The notes beneath the pieces are model-generated. The model saw only the letters and a list, made by a program, of their open reading frames with translations. It ran no database searches and was not told the DNA's origin. From assembly GCF_001971725.1 (NCBI RefSeq), contig NZ_CP019388.1:2294001-2358000 (forward strand): 64,000 nt of DNA, in the 5' to 3' direction. The stretch's first letter is position 1; each line of letters begins with the position of its first letter. The DNA is from Winogradskyella sp. J14-2 (lineage in GTDB: Bacteria; Bacteroidota; Bacteroidia; Flavobacteriales; Flavobacteriaceae). A program made the translations under genes and the position numbers. Positions 43,701 through 52,255 of the stretch are shown in pieces.

Positions 43701-43892
43701 GATGGCGAATTCCAAACAGCATGTTCAGCAGCTTGTGGTAATGGAGCTATGGTGTTTGGTGACATTAATGACAAAGAAAGTAAGATTTCAGAATTAAAAG
43801 AAGATAAAAGAGCGTACCATTTGTTGGAGCATGTAGGTGTAAAACCAAATGTAGTGTATCAGACCAAGGTGCGTAATACATCAGAAGCATAA
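40782..43892 (+). CDS. actB: alternative complex III subunit ActB, molybdopterin-oxidoreductase-like FeS protein
   Basis: A 1036-aa protein. The N-terminal Tat-type signal (TSRRDFLKYVGFSTAAASLAAC) is followed by a molybdopterin-oxidoreductase-like domain (about 60-720), which in this family has lost the cofactor. A ferredoxin-like domain (about 760-1000) has four Cys clusters: CTGCGACVIACHAENN, CQHCNHAPCETVCPV, CVGTRYCANNCPY and CSFCIQKTQ...CSAAC. These would hold three [4Fe-4S] and one [3Fe-4S] centres. It lies on the periplasmic face of the quinol:cytochrome c oxidoreductase and accepts electrons from menaquinol oxidised at ActC/ActF. Position between actA and actC is the standard order. 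Confidence 0.95.
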   Translation: MSSNKKYWKSVEELNENSSIVETLQQNEFVEEIPTDEFLGDKEALQSSTTSRRDFLKYVGFSTAAASLAACEGPVIKSIPYVVQPTEIIPGVANYYATTIADGFDFTSVLVKTREGRPIKIENNTDALTNGMANARVNASVLGLYDNLRVKSPMKGDAEISWDTFVSETTSKLNALSDDKQIVLLTATMPSPSTKKLVSEFAEKYGNVKHVVYDAVSESATLDAYQAKYGKRGMANYDFSKAKTIVSVGADFIGDWQGGGFESGYAKKRIPENGKMSRHIQFESNMTLSGANADKRVPLTPSQQKLALAKLYSLVVGGAVSVDLPKNIAKAVQSAANEISKAGSNAVVVTGIQDVNAQTVALEINEYLNSKAFDPKTIIHTRQGSNKAVMQLVADMKAGNVGAVIMNGVNPMYTLPNSNDFEEGLKKTELSISFSMKQDETASKCNYIAALPHNLESWGDFELKSGHYSMMQPTIRPLFDTKQFQEVLLAWNGNSSSYRDYLKSVWTADILNGSSFNKAVQDGFFVSTTSIATEDTVEASTEDTAEEVEALSGNAARALARSAKTSGMELSLYTKTGMGDGQQANNPWLQEFPDPITRTSWDNYLTISRADAEKLGLVNENVANGGLNGSYAKVTVNGVTVENVPVLIQPGQAKGSVGLAFGYGRTSSALKEEMKTGVNAYPLYQNFNTVQEVTVEKASGMHEFACVQLHNTLMGRGDIIKETSLEIFNTKDKHYWNAVPEVSLNHVETPVTSPDVDLWDEFDRSIGHHFNLSIDLNACTGCGACVIACHAENNVPVVGKSEMRRSRDMHWLRIDRYYSSQETFEGDNDKKDNISGLGSSLSEFGEMESPADNPQVAFQPVMCQHCNHAPCETVCPVAATAHGRQGQNHMAYNRCVGTRYCANNCPYKVRRFNWFLYNQNDEFDYYMNDDLGRMVLNPDVTVRSRGVMEKCSFCIQKTQKTILDAKREGRPVKDGEFQTACSAACGNGAMVFGDINDKESKISELKEDKRAYHLLEHVGVKPNVVYQTKVRNTSEA

Positions 43893-43921
43893 ATTTAAAT
43901 TAAAGAATCAATTATATAATT

Positions 43922-45661
43922 ATGGCGTCTCATTACGAAGCACCTATTAGAAGACCTTTAGTTACCGGAGAAAAATCGTATCACGATGTTACTGTAGATG
44001 TAGCAAGACCGGTAGAAGGCAAAGCAAACAAAGCTTGGTGGATAGTTTTCGGCATTTCTTTGGTTGCATTCCTTTGGGGAATAGGTTGTATTATTTATAC
44101 CGTAGCAACTGGTATTGGAGTTTGGGGTCTTAACAAGACTGTAAACTGGGCTTGGGATATTACTAACTTTGTTTGGTGGGTAGGTATTGGTCACGCAGGA
44201 ACTCTAATTTCTGCTGTACTGTTACTTTTCCGTCAAAAATGGAGAATGGCAATTAACCGTTCTGCAGAAGCAATGACGATCTTTTCGGTTGTTCAAGCAG
44301 GTTTGTTTCCAATTATTCATATGGGTCGTCCATGGTTGGCGTACTGGGTATTACCTATACCAAACCAATTTGGTTCATTATGGGTAAATTTTAACTCACC
44401 ATTACTTTGGGATGTATTCGCAATTTCTACATATTTATCTGTTTCGTTGGTATTCTGGTGGACAGGTTTATTACCAGATTTTGCTATGATTAGAGATAGA
44501 GCTGTTAGGCCTTTCCAAAAGAAAATATATTCATTAATCAGTTTTGGTTGGTCTGGTAGAGCAAAAGATTGGCAACGTTTTGAGGAAGTATCTTTAGTGC
44601 TTGCCGGTTTGGCTACGCCATTAGTACTTTCTGTACACACTATTGTATCGTTTGACTTCGCGACTTCCGTAATTCCAGGTTGGCATACTACTATATTTCC
44701 ACCCTATTTCGTTGCAGGTGCAATTTTCTCAGGATTCGCTATGGTAAATACGCTTCTTATTATTATGAGAAAAGTTTGTAATCTAGAAGATTATATCACG
44801 GTTCAGCATATTGAATTAATGAACATAGTCATTATGATTACAGGTTCTATTGTTGGTGTAGCATATATTACAGAGTTGTTTATTGCGTGGTACTCTGGTG
44901 TAGAGTATGAGCAATATGCGTTCTTAAACAGAGCAACTGGTCCTTACTGGTGGGCATATTGGGCTATGATGACGTGTAACGTTTTCTCCCCACAGTTTAT
45001 GTGGTTCAAAAAATTAAGAACAAGTATTATGTTCTCATTCTTCATTTCTATTGTTGTAAATATTGGTATGTGGTTTGAGCGCTTTGTAATTATCGTTACA
45101 TCATTACATAGAGATTATTTACCATCATCATGGACAATGTTCTCTCCAACATTTGTAGATATAGGAATTTTTATTGGAACAATTGGTTTTTTCTTTGTTC
45201 TATTCTTATTGTATTCACGTACATTTCCAGTAATAGCTCAAGCAGAAGTAAAAACCATTTTGAAATCCTCTGGTGAGCGTTACAAAAACATAAGAGAAAG
45301 AGGTGAAAGCTTGGTTGGAACAGGTGCTGATCCAAGAACATCTAGACCTGTTCAAGTTGTATCAGTATCATCAGAAGATCCTATTCCCGCAATAGAAAAT
45401 GCAGAAATGGTAAACAATCTTCTTGGATCAATTGGTTCTTTTGATGCCACAAAAGATACAGCAGATGACCTAAAGAAAATCAACGGCGTGGGTCCTAAAA
45501 TGGAAGAAGTGCTCAATAGCATAGGTATTTATACCTTCTTACAGGTAGGTAAGATGACAAAAACAGAATACGACTTGTTAGACTCAATCACAGGTTCTTT
45601 CCCAGGAAGAGCTGAGCGCGACGACTGGGCAGGGCAAGCCAAAAATTTATTAAATAACTAA
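43922..45661 (+). CDS. actC: alternative complex III subunit ActC (NrfD-like quinol-binding membrane protein) with C-terminal HhH tail
   Basis: A 579-aa protein. Residues 30-450 form the NrfD/PsrC-type bundle of ten membrane helices (for example WAWDITNFVWWVGIGHAGTL, HMGRPWLAYWVLPIPNQFGS, STWTMFSPTFVDIGIFIGT-like segment near 415), which provides a quinol site. The C-terminus adds about 115 residues absent from minimal ActC: an acidic linker and a helix-hairpin-helix unit DDLKKINGVGPKMEEVLNSI, then GIYTFLQVGKMTKTEYDLLD and the end GQAKNLLNN. Such HhH tails occur on unrelated flavobacterial proteins (I recall ribosomal L21). Their function in a respiratory subunit is unknown. Confidence 0.94.
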   Translation: MASHYEAPIRRPLVTGEKSYHDVTVDVARPVEGKANKAWWIVFGISLVAFLWGIGCIIYTVATGIGVWGLNKTVNWAWDITNFVWWVGIGHAGTLISAVLLLFRQKWRMAINRSAEAMTIFSVVQAGLFPIIHMGRPWLAYWVLPIPNQFGSLWVNFNSPLLWDVFAISTYLSVSLVFWWTGLLPDFAMIRDRAVRPFQKKIYSLISFGWSGRAKDWQRFEEVSLVLAGLATPLVLSVHTIVSFDFATSVIPGWHTTIFPPYFVAGAIFSGFAMVNTLLIIMRKVCNLEDYITVQHIELMNIVIMITGSIVGVAYITELFIAWYSGVEYEQYAFLNRATGPYWWAYWAMMTCNVFSPQFMWFKKLRTSIMFSFFISIVVNIGMWFERFVIIVTSLHRDYLPSSWTMFSPTFVDIGIFIGTIGFFFVLFLLYSRTFPVIAQAEVKTILKSSGERYKNIRERGESLVGTGADPRTSRPVQVVSVSSEDPIPAIENAEMVNNLLGSIGSFDATKDTADDLKKINGVGPKMEEVLNSIGIYTFLQVGKMTKTEYDLLDSITGSFPGRAERDDWAGQAKNLLNN

Positions 45662-45669
45662 TATAGTAT

Positions 45670-46209
45670 ATGGAAGCTTCAAAAGTAATTCATGCTATTT
45701 ATACAGATGATGATGTATTAATGTCTGCCGTAAAAAAGGTAAAGGCACAGAAACATCACATCGAAGAAATATATACACCTTTTCCGGTTCATGGACTAGA
45801 TAAGGCAATGGGATTAGCCCCAACACGTATTGCTATAACATCATTTTTATATGGATGTGTTGGTTTAACAGTCGCCATTGTAATGATGAATTTTATAATG
45901 ATTAAAGATTGGCCACAAGACATTGGTGGTAAACCAAGTTTTAGTTATTTAGAAAATATGCCAGCATTTGTGCCAATTATGTTTGAGCTAACCGTATTTT
46001 TTGCAGCTCACTTAATGGTAATTACGTTCTATTTAAGAAGTAGAATGTGGCCATTTAAAAAAGCTGAAAACCCTGATCCGAGAACCACAGACGATCATTT
46101 CTTAATGGAGGTTGCTATACACAATAATGAAAGCGAATTAACCTCATTATTAAAAGATACTGGCGCTGTTGAAATTAATATTGTAGATAAAGACGAAGAT
46201 GCACATTAA
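45670..46209 (+). CDS. actD: alternative complex III subunit ActD (DUF3341)
   Basis: A 179-aa protein. An N-terminal soluble alpha/beta domain (VIHAIYTDDDVLMSAVKKVK, IEEIYTPFPVHGLDKAMG) is followed by two membrane helices (ITSFLYGCVGLTVAIVMMNF and MFELTVFFAAHLMVITFYL) and a C-terminal tail with DDHFLMEV. All fit the DUF3341 subunit of alternative complex III, a structural membrane subunit without cofactors. The gene follows actC after 8 bp, and its stop overlaps the longer reading frame of actE. Confidence 0.94.
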   Translation: MEASKVIHAIYTDDDVLMSAVKKVKAQKHHIEEIYTPFPVHGLDKAMGLAPTRIAITSFLYGCVGLTVAIVMMNFIMIKDWPQDIGGKPSFSYLENMPAFVPIMFELTVFFAAHLMVITFYLRSRMWPFKKAENPDPRTTDDHFLMEVAIHNNESELTSLLKDTGAVEINIVDKDEDAH

Positions 46210-46210
46210 T

Positions 46211-46819
46211 ATGAAGACATCATTTAAATATATTATAGTAATTGTTATATTGGTAAGTTTTGTGTCTTGCCAAAAGAATTCCAGACCAAACTATCAATAC
46301 ATGCCTAACATGTATGAGTCGGTTGGCTACGAAGCTTATCAGGAGTCCGATGCATTCGCAAACGGAATAGAAGCGCAGTTACCTGCAAATGGAACCATAC
46401 CTAGAGGCGATTTTATGCCTTATGAAATTGAAGATACAAACGAAGGTTATGAAAAAGCTAAGGCAACTTTAAGAAACCCATTGGCTGATCCTATCCCTCT
46501 TGATATGGCAGATTCTATTAAGGTAGATCCAAACGTGCCTAGAGTAGATTATGCAGTGGGTGGCCCTTTATACACTATCTATTGTGTAATTTGCCACGGT
46601 GTTAAAGGTGATGGAAAGGGAAAATTGGTTGAACGCGAAAAGATATTAGGTGTTCCGAGTTATGACGATGTAGGAAGAGCTATTACCACTGGTAGTATTT
46701 ATCATGTAATTTACTATGGAAAAAACACTATGGGCTCGTATGCTAACCAACTAAACGAAGAAGAGCGTTGGCAAGTTGTTGCATACGTTGAAAAACTTAA
46801 GGCAGATTTAGAAAAATAA
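46211..46819 (+). CDS. actE: alternative complex III subunit ActE, monohaem cytochrome c lipoprotein
   Basis: A 202-aa protein with lipoprotein signal YIIVIVILVSFVSC and a single CxxCH site (CVICHGVKGDGKGKLV, near residue 120). The axial Met is probably in NTMGSYANQLN. Before the haem domain is the conserved segment NYQYMPNMYESVGYEAY, typical of ActE. It is the outer cytochrome of the complex on the periplasmic side. I chose the ATG at 46211 (MKTSFKYIIV) over 46199, which lies inside actD and would add only MHIN. Confidence 0.93.
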   Translation: MKTSFKYIIVIVILVSFVSCQKNSRPNYQYMPNMYESVGYEAYQESDAFANGIEAQLPANGTIPRGDFMPYEIEDTNEGYEKAKATLRNPLADPIPLDMADSIKVDPNVPRVDYAVGGPLYTIYCVICHGVKGDGKGKLVEREKILGVPSYDDVGRAITTGSIYHVIYYGKNTMGSYANQLNEEERWQVVAYVEKLKADLEK

Positions 46820-46841
46820 GATTTAGATAAAGATTATATAA

Positions 46842-48215
46842 ATGGAATATAAAATTTCAAATCGATTAAGAATGGGTGCTATTATTATGATGGTACTTGG
46901 TTTGATAGGAGTTGTATACGGTTTTATCGATTCACACAGTGTAACAGAAGCCAATATTTCCGAAATCCTAGCATCTGAACACCATGATCATGGTGATGCT
47001 CATGCAACTGATATGCACACAAGTGGACATACAAATGAAGAACATGGTGAAACTGTTGCTCATACAGATGAGCACCACAATGATGAGGCTCATGGTGGTT
47101 TAACACATCATGAGGAGCATGCTCTTCATCAAATCCATAACAGACCTTACGCGGCACTTTATGTAGGGGCGTTCTTTTTCTTTATGATTGCTTTAGGCGT
47201 ACTTGCCTTCTACGCCATTCAATATGCAGCGCAAGCAGGCTGGTCACCAGTGTTATTTAGAGTAATGGAAGGTATTACGTCTTATGTTTTACCAGGTGGT
47301 TTAATTGTTTTAGCAATTGCGTTTGCAGCAGATAGTCATTTATTTGTTTGGTTGAAAGAAGGCGTTACCGAAGTTGGCCATGAGAACTACGATAAATTAG
47401 TGGCAGGTAAATCTGGTTGGTTAAATAAAACAGGTTTCTTTATCAGAGGATTAATTTTCTTAGGCGGATGGTCGCTTTATAGACATTTTTCGAGAAAATT
47501 CTCTATCGCTCAAGACAGTGCAAGTGATAACAGAAACTTTAAAAAGAATTTCAGAATCTCAGCTGCGTTCTTGGTATTCTATATTTATACAGAGTCTATG
47601 ATGGCTTGGGACTGGGTAATGAGCGTAGATCCTCATTGGTTTAGTACTTTGTTCGGATGGTATGTTTTTGCTAGTATGTTTGTAAGTGGTATCACCGTAA
47701 TAGCTATGATAACAATTTACTTAAAATCCAAAGGGTTATTAGAGTTTGTAAATGATAGTCATATCCATGACTTAGCCAAGTTTATGTTTGGTATCAGCAT
47801 TTTCTGGACATATTTATGGTTCTCTCAATTCATGCTAATATGGTATTCTAATATTCCTGAAGAGGTAACCTATTTTGTTACCAGAATAGAACATTATAAA
47901 TTACCATTTTTCGGTATGCTGGCCATGAATTTTGTGTTCCCACTATTACTGTTAATGAACAGTGATTACAAACGTATAAATTGGTTTGTAATTATGACTG
48001 GTATTGTGATATTATGTGGACATTATCTAGATGTTTTCAACTGGATTATGCCCGCAACAGTAGTAGGCAGATGGTTTATTGGTATGCCAGAAATTGGCGC
48101 TATATTATTATTTGGTGGCTTATTCTTATTGATTGTATTTACAGCTTTAGGTAAGGCATCATTATTTGCAAAAGGAAACCCATTTATGAAGGAAAGTGAA
48201 CATTTCCATTATTAA
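46842..48215 (+). CDS. actF: alternative complex III subunit ActF (NrfD-like) with His-rich insertion
   Basis: A 457-aa integral membrane protein with about ten helices, the second quinol-oxidoreductase membrane subunit (MAWDWVMSVDPHWFSTLFGW and FVFPLLLLMNSDYKRINWFV are family hallmarks). After the first helix, residues about 40-100 form a loop with 16 His in some 55 residues mixed with Asp/Glu (EHHDHGDAHATDMHTSGH, EHHNDEAHGGLTHHEEH). The loop is probably periplasmic or at the membrane face, and its purpose is unknown (metal buffering is a guess). Cotranscribed with actA-E and coxBA. Confidence 0.94.
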   Translation: MEYKISNRLRMGAIIMMVLGLIGVVYGFIDSHSVTEANISEILASEHHDHGDAHATDMHTSGHTNEEHGETVAHTDEHHNDEAHGGLTHHEEHALHQIHNRPYAALYVGAFFFFMIALGVLAFYAIQYAAQAGWSPVLFRVMEGITSYVLPGGLIVLAIAFAADSHLFVWLKEGVTEVGHENYDKLVAGKSGWLNKTGFFIRGLIFLGGWSLYRHFSRKFSIAQDSASDNRNFKKNFRISAAFLVFYIYTESMMAWDWVMSVDPHWFSTLFGWYVFASMFVSGITVIAMITIYLKSKGLLEFVNDSHIHDLAKFMFGISIFWTYLWFSQFMLIWYSNIPEEVTYFVTRIEHYKLPFFGMLAMNFVFPLLLLMNSDYKRINWFVIMTGIVILCGHYLDVFNWIMPATVVGRWFIGMPEIGAILLFGGLFLLIVFTALGKASLFAKGNPFMKESEHFHY

Positions 48216-48240
48216 TATTTAAAAAAGAACAGAAATAATA

Positions 48241-49305
48241 ATGACTGGTTTATTAACGATTATAATTGTACTCTTTGTAGCTGTTGCAATATGGCAATTG
48301 ATAAAGATTTTTGACTTGGCTCAAGTAGGCGCAAGCAATACTCAAGTAGCTGATGATAAAGACAACAAATTGAATGGTTACTTAATGATGGGCTTTTTGG
48401 CCTTTATATATATCATTACTATTCTATGTTTTTGGTATTTAGGTGATTTACCATTAATGTCCAACTCAGCGTCAGAGCATGGCCCTGGTATCGATAATCT
48501 TATGGCAATCTCTATGGTGGTTATTTTTATTGTTCAAACTGTAACGCAGTTTTTACTACACTATTTCGCTTTTAAATATAAAGGTGAAAAAGGTAAAAAA
48601 GCCCTGTTTTATGCAGATAACAATACTTTAGAAGCTATATGGACGGGTATTCCTGTAATTGTTCTAGCAGGTCTAATCATCTATGGATTATTTACATGGA
48701 ACGATATTATGAATGTAGACGACCAAGAGGATCCGTTAATTGTAGAACTTTATGCACAACAGTTCAACTGGAAAGCAAGATATGGTGGCGAAGACAATGT
48801 GTTGGGCAAAGCAAATGTAAGATTAATCGATTTAGACAGAGCTAACATTTTGGGTGTAGACGAAGATGATCCGAATGCTCAAGACGATGTTATTGTTACA
48901 GAACTGCATTTACCTGTAAATAGACCTGTATTATTCAAAATGCGTTCTCAAGACGTACTACATTCAGCCTATATGCCTCATTTTAGAGCGCAAATGAATT
49001 GTGTACCTGGAATGGTAACTCAATTTGGTTTCACTCCGACTGTAACAACAGCCGAAATGCGTGAAACCGAAGATATGAAAGAAAAAGTTCTAAACATTAA
49101 TAAAATAAGAACTGAAAAAAGTAAGGAATTAACTGCAAACGGCGAAGAAGCCCTAGACCCTTATGAGTTTGATTACCTTTTAATTTGTAATAAAATCTGT
49201 GGTAAATCTCACTACAATATGCAGATGAAGATCATTGTAGAAACAGAAGAAGAGTATAACGCTTGGATGGCCGAGCAGACGACCTTCGCAAAATCATTGA
49301 ATTAA
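48241..49305 (+). CDS. coxB: cytochrome c oxidase subunit II
   Basis: A 354-aa protein. Two or three N-terminal membrane helices are followed by the periplasmic CuA cupredoxin domain. CuA ligands are present: the His in DVLHSAYMPHF and the cluster CNKICGKSHYNM (two Cys, His, Met). The quinone/cytochrome side has AQQFNWKARYGGED, where the aromatic patch carries electrons into CuA. There is no fused cytochrome c domain, so it is an aa3 rather than caa3 type. It receives electrons from alternative complex III, with which such oxidases form a supercomplex in Flavobacterium johnsoniae. Confidence 0.96.
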   Translation: MTGLLTIIIVLFVAVAIWQLIKIFDLAQVGASNTQVADDKDNKLNGYLMMGFLAFIYIITILCFWYLGDLPLMSNSASEHGPGIDNLMAISMVVIFIVQTVTQFLLHYFAFKYKGEKGKKALFYADNNTLEAIWTGIPVIVLAGLIIYGLFTWNDIMNVDDQEDPLIVELYAQQFNWKARYGGEDNVLGKANVRLIDLDRANILGVDEDDPNAQDDVIVTELHLPVNRPVLFKMRSQDVLHSAYMPHFRAQMNCVPGMVTQFGFTPTVTTAEMRETEDMKEKVLNINKIRTEKSKELTANGEEALDPYEFDYLLICNKICGKSHYNMQMKIIVETEEEYNAWMAEQTTFAKSLN

Positions 49306-49331
49306 AAAAAATTAGAAAAAGAAAATAGATT

Positions 49332-51128
49332 ATGTCAGCAACAGTAGATACACACAATCACGACGATCACGACGTACATCATCATAAAGAAACTTTCGTG
49401 ACGAAATACATTTTCAGTCAGGATCACAAAATGATTGCCAAGCAATATTTAATTACTGGAGTTATTGTTATGGGTATCATAGGTATTTTAATGTCACTAA
49501 TGATACGCATGCAAATTGCATGGCCAGAGCAACCAAATGCTGTTTTTGAGGCATTATTAGGTAAGTGGGCACCTGAAGGCGTAATGGATGCAGATATTTA
49601 TTTAGCATTGGTAACCATACACGGTACTTTAATGGTATTCTTTGTTTTAACAGCTGGTTTGAGTGGTACCTTTAGTAACCTTTTAATCCCCCTTCAGATT
49701 GGTGCAAGAGACATGGCATCAGGATTTTTAAATATGGTATCTTATTGGTTATTCTTCATTTCCTGTGTTGTTATGATTTTGTCCTTTTTTGTTGAAATGG
49801 GACCTGCAGCAGCTGGTTGGACAATTTATCCACCACTGAGTGCTTTACCTATGGCACAGCCAGGATCTGGTACTGGTATGACAATGTGGTTAGTGTCAAT
49901 GGCCATATTTATTGCCTCATCTTTACTAGGATCGTTAAATTATATAGTTACCGTTCTTAACCTAAGAACAAAAGGTATGTCAATGACAAGACTACCGTTA
50001 ACAATTTGGGCGTTTTTCATTACAGCAGTAATTGGTGTAATTTCATTTCCAGTTCTTTTGTCTGCAGCTTTACTTTTAATAATGGACAGAAGTTTTGGTA
50101 CATCATTTTTCTTATCAGATATTTTCATTCAAGGTGAAGTGTTACATTACCAAGGTGGTTCACCAGTTTTATATGAGCACCTATTTTGGTTTCTAGGTCA
50201 CCCAGAGGTATATATTGTCTTACTACCAGCATTAGGTATTACATCAGAGATAATTGCTACAAACTCAAGAAAACCCATTTTTGGATATAGAGCTATGATT
50301 CTCTCTATATTAGCTATAGCATTTTTATCTACAATAGTTTGGGGTCATCATATGTTTGTATCTGGTATGAATCCTTTCTTAGGTTCTGTATTTACATTCA
50401 CCACGCTATTAATCGCTATACCATCTGCGGTAAAAGCGTTCAATTACATCACTACGCTCTGGAAAGGTAATCTACAAATGAATCCTGCTATGCTGTTTTC
50501 AATAGGGTTAGTATCTACATTTATAACAGGTGGTTTAACAGGTATAATTTTAGGTGATAGTGCTTTAGATATAAACGTGCACGACACCTATTTTGTTGTA
50601 GCACACTTCCACTTAGTAATGGGTATTTCAGCACTATATGGAGTATTTGCTGGTGTTTATCACTGGTTTCCCAAAATGTTTGGTCGTATGATGAATAAGA
50701 ACCTTGGTTATATTCATTTCTGGATTACGGCGGTTTGTGCATACGGTGTGTTTTTCCCAATGCATTTTATTGGGATGGCCGGTTTACCAAGACGTTACTA
50801 CACAAACTCTAACTTCCCATTGTTTGATGACACGGCTGATACACAAGTGGTAATTACCGTATTTGCACTAATTGCAGGTCTTGCACAGATCGTATTCTTA
50901 TATAATTTTATAAGCAGTATTTTCTACGGAAAAAAAGCAGAGCAAAACCCATGGAGGTCAACAACATTAGAATGGACAACTCCTGTAGAACATATGCACG
51001 GCAACTGGCCAGGTGAAATACCGCATGTACACCGTTGGCCTTACGATTACAGTAAGCCAGGTCACGATGAAGACTTTGTGCCTCAAACAGTACCAATGAA
51101 AGAAGGTGAAGAAGAATTGCATCACTAA
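49332..51128 (+). CDS. coxA: cytochrome c oxidase subunit I
   Basis: A 598-aa protein with 12 membrane helices. The haem-copper ligands are present: the low-spin haem a His in VTIHGTLMVFFVL, CuB His and the cross-linked Tyr in FWFLGHPEVYIVLLP, the His pair in VWGHHMFVSGMNPF, and the haem a3/a His pair in VAHFHLVMGIS. The HPEVY glutamate indicates an A-family oxidase. The N-terminus is His/Asp-rich (THNHDDHDVHHHKE) and the C-terminus ends in LHH. Last gene of the operon, closed by the terminator at 51150-51178. Subunits III and IV are not encoded next to it. Confidence 0.97.
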   Translation: MSATVDTHNHDDHDVHHHKETFVTKYIFSQDHKMIAKQYLITGVIVMGIIGILMSLMIRMQIAWPEQPNAVFEALLGKWAPEGVMDADIYLALVTIHGTLMVFFVLTAGLSGTFSNLLIPLQIGARDMASGFLNMVSYWLFFISCVVMILSFFVEMGPAAAGWTIYPPLSALPMAQPGSGTGMTMWLVSMAIFIASSLLGSLNYIVTVLNLRTKGMSMTRLPLTIWAFFITAVIGVISFPVLLSAALLLIMDRSFGTSFFLSDIFIQGEVLHYQGGSPVLYEHLFWFLGHPEVYIVLLPALGITSEIIATNSRKPIFGYRAMILSILAIAFLSTIVWGHHMFVSGMNPFLGSVFTFTTLLIAIPSAVKAFNYITTLWKGNLQMNPAMLFSIGLVSTFITGGLTGIILGDSALDINVHDTYFVVAHFHLVMGISALYGVFAGVYHWFPKMFGRMMNKNLGYIHFWITAVCAYGVFFPMHFIGMAGLPRRYYTNSNFPLFDDTADTQVVITVFALIAGLAQIVFLYNFISSIFYGKKAEQNPWRSTTLEWTTPVEHMHGNWPGEIPHVHRWPYDYSKPGHDEDFVPQTVPMKEGEEELHH

Positions 51129-51149
51129 CGTTTAGTATATTTAATATTT

Positions 51150-51178
51150 AAAGCCTTTCTAATTAAGAAAGGCTTTTT
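51150..51178 (+). terminator. intrinsic terminator of the act-cox operon
   Basis: AAAGCCTTTCT (51150-51160) pairs perfectly with AGAAAGGCTTT (51166-51176), followed by TTATTTAT. Only about 20 bp separate it from the ruvB start, so the ruvB promoter overlaps it. Confidence 0.88.
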
Positions 51179-51181
51179 ATT

Positions 51182-51189
51182 TATATTTG
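51182..51189 (+). promoter_or_regulatory. -7 box directly before ruvB
   Basis: TATATTTG (51182-51189), then 6 nt, then the ATG at 51196. The expected transcript would have almost no leader. The -33 region would lie in the right arm of the act-cox terminator. Confidence 0.55.
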
Positions 51190-51195
51190 TTTAAT

Positions 51196-52218
51196 ATGAA
51201 CGAGAATTTAAATCCATCTAGTGATAATTATTCACCAGAAGAACTCGACTTAGAAAAAAAGTTGAGACCTCTAACATTTGAGGATTTCACTGGCCAAGAT
51301 CAGGTATTGGAAAATTTATTAGTTTTTGTTCAGGCTGCTAATCTAAGAGAAGAAGCACTAGATCATACACTTTTTCATGGGCCTCCCGGCTTAGGAAAAA
51401 CAACCTTAGCACACATACTAGCAAATGAGCTAGGTGTAAATATAAAAGTAACCTCAGGTCCTGTTTTAGATAAACCAGGTGACCTAGCAGGTCTTCTTAC
51501 AAACTTAGAGGAAAGAGATGTCTTGTTTATTGATGAAATACATCGATTAAGCCCAATTGTAGAAGAGTATTTATACTCTGCCATGGAGGATTACAAAATA
51601 GACATCATGATAGAATCTGGTCCTAACGCTAGGACAGTTCAAATTAATTTAAGCCCTTTTACTTTAGTAGGTGCTACAACACGTTCAGGGCTATTAACAG
51701 CTCCAATGAGAGCTCGTTTTGGTATCAGCAGTCGCTTACAATATTATAAAACGGACCTGCTAACCACAATAGTACAGCGAAGCTCATTTATTTTAAATGT
51801 ACCAATTTCCATGGAAGCAGCTATTGAAATTGCTGGGCGAAGCCGCGGAACACCACGTATTGCCAATGCCTTATTACGTCGCGTAAGAGATTTTGCACAG
51901 ATAAAGGGAAATGGCAAAATAGATATCGAAATTGCAAAGTTTGCATTAGAAGCTTTAAATGTTGATGCGCACGGTTTAGATGAAATGGATAACAAAATAT
52001 TAACTACAATTATAGATAAATTTAGAGGTGGTCCTGTAGGCATTACAACCTTAGCTACCGCGGTAAGCGAAAGTGCAGAGACCATTGAAGAGGTATACGA
52101 ACCCTTTTTAATACAGCAAGGTTTTATAATGCGCACACCACGTGGCCGTGAGGTAACTGAGCAAGCCTACAAACATCTTGGCAAGATTAAAGGCTCAATA
52201 CAGGGAGGATTATTTTGA
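51196..52218 (+). CDS. ruvB: Holliday junction branch migration helicase RuvB
   Basis: A 340-aa AAA+ ATPase: Walker [15 protein letters not shown], Walker [11 protein letters not shown], sensor/arginine finger region [18 protein letters not shown], and the C-terminal winged helix ([18 protein letters not shown]). With RuvA it drives Holliday junction migration; ruvA lies 3.4 kb downstream, split off by queG and maeB. The start is put at ATG 51196 (MNENLNPSS); the TTG three codons earlier is part of the -7 box. Confidence 0.98.
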   Translation: MNENLNPSSDNYSPEELDLEKKLRPLTFEDFTGQDQVLENLLVFVQAANLREEALDHTLFHGPPGLGKTTLAHILANELGVNIKVTSGPVLDKPGDLAGLLTNLEERDVLFIDEIHRLSPIVEEYLYSAMEDYKIDIMIESGPNARTVQINLSPFTLVGATTRSGLLTAPMRARFGISSRLQYYKTDLLTTIVQRSSFILNVPISMEAAIEIAGRSRGTPRIANALLRRVRDFAQIKGNGKIDIEIAKFALEALNVDAHGLDEMDNKILTTIIDKFRGGPVGITTLATAVSESAETIEEVYEPFLIQQGFIMRTPRGREVTEQAYKHLGKIKGSIQGGLF

Positions 52219-52255
52219 CTTTGGCGTATTAAACTCCCTTCAGCATAACAGCATC

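Noticed and set aside
40782..43892. ActB as a catalytic molybdopterin oxidoreductase
   Set aside because: Its place in the actABCDEF operon and family knowledge indicate a cofactor-free homologue acting only in electron transfer.
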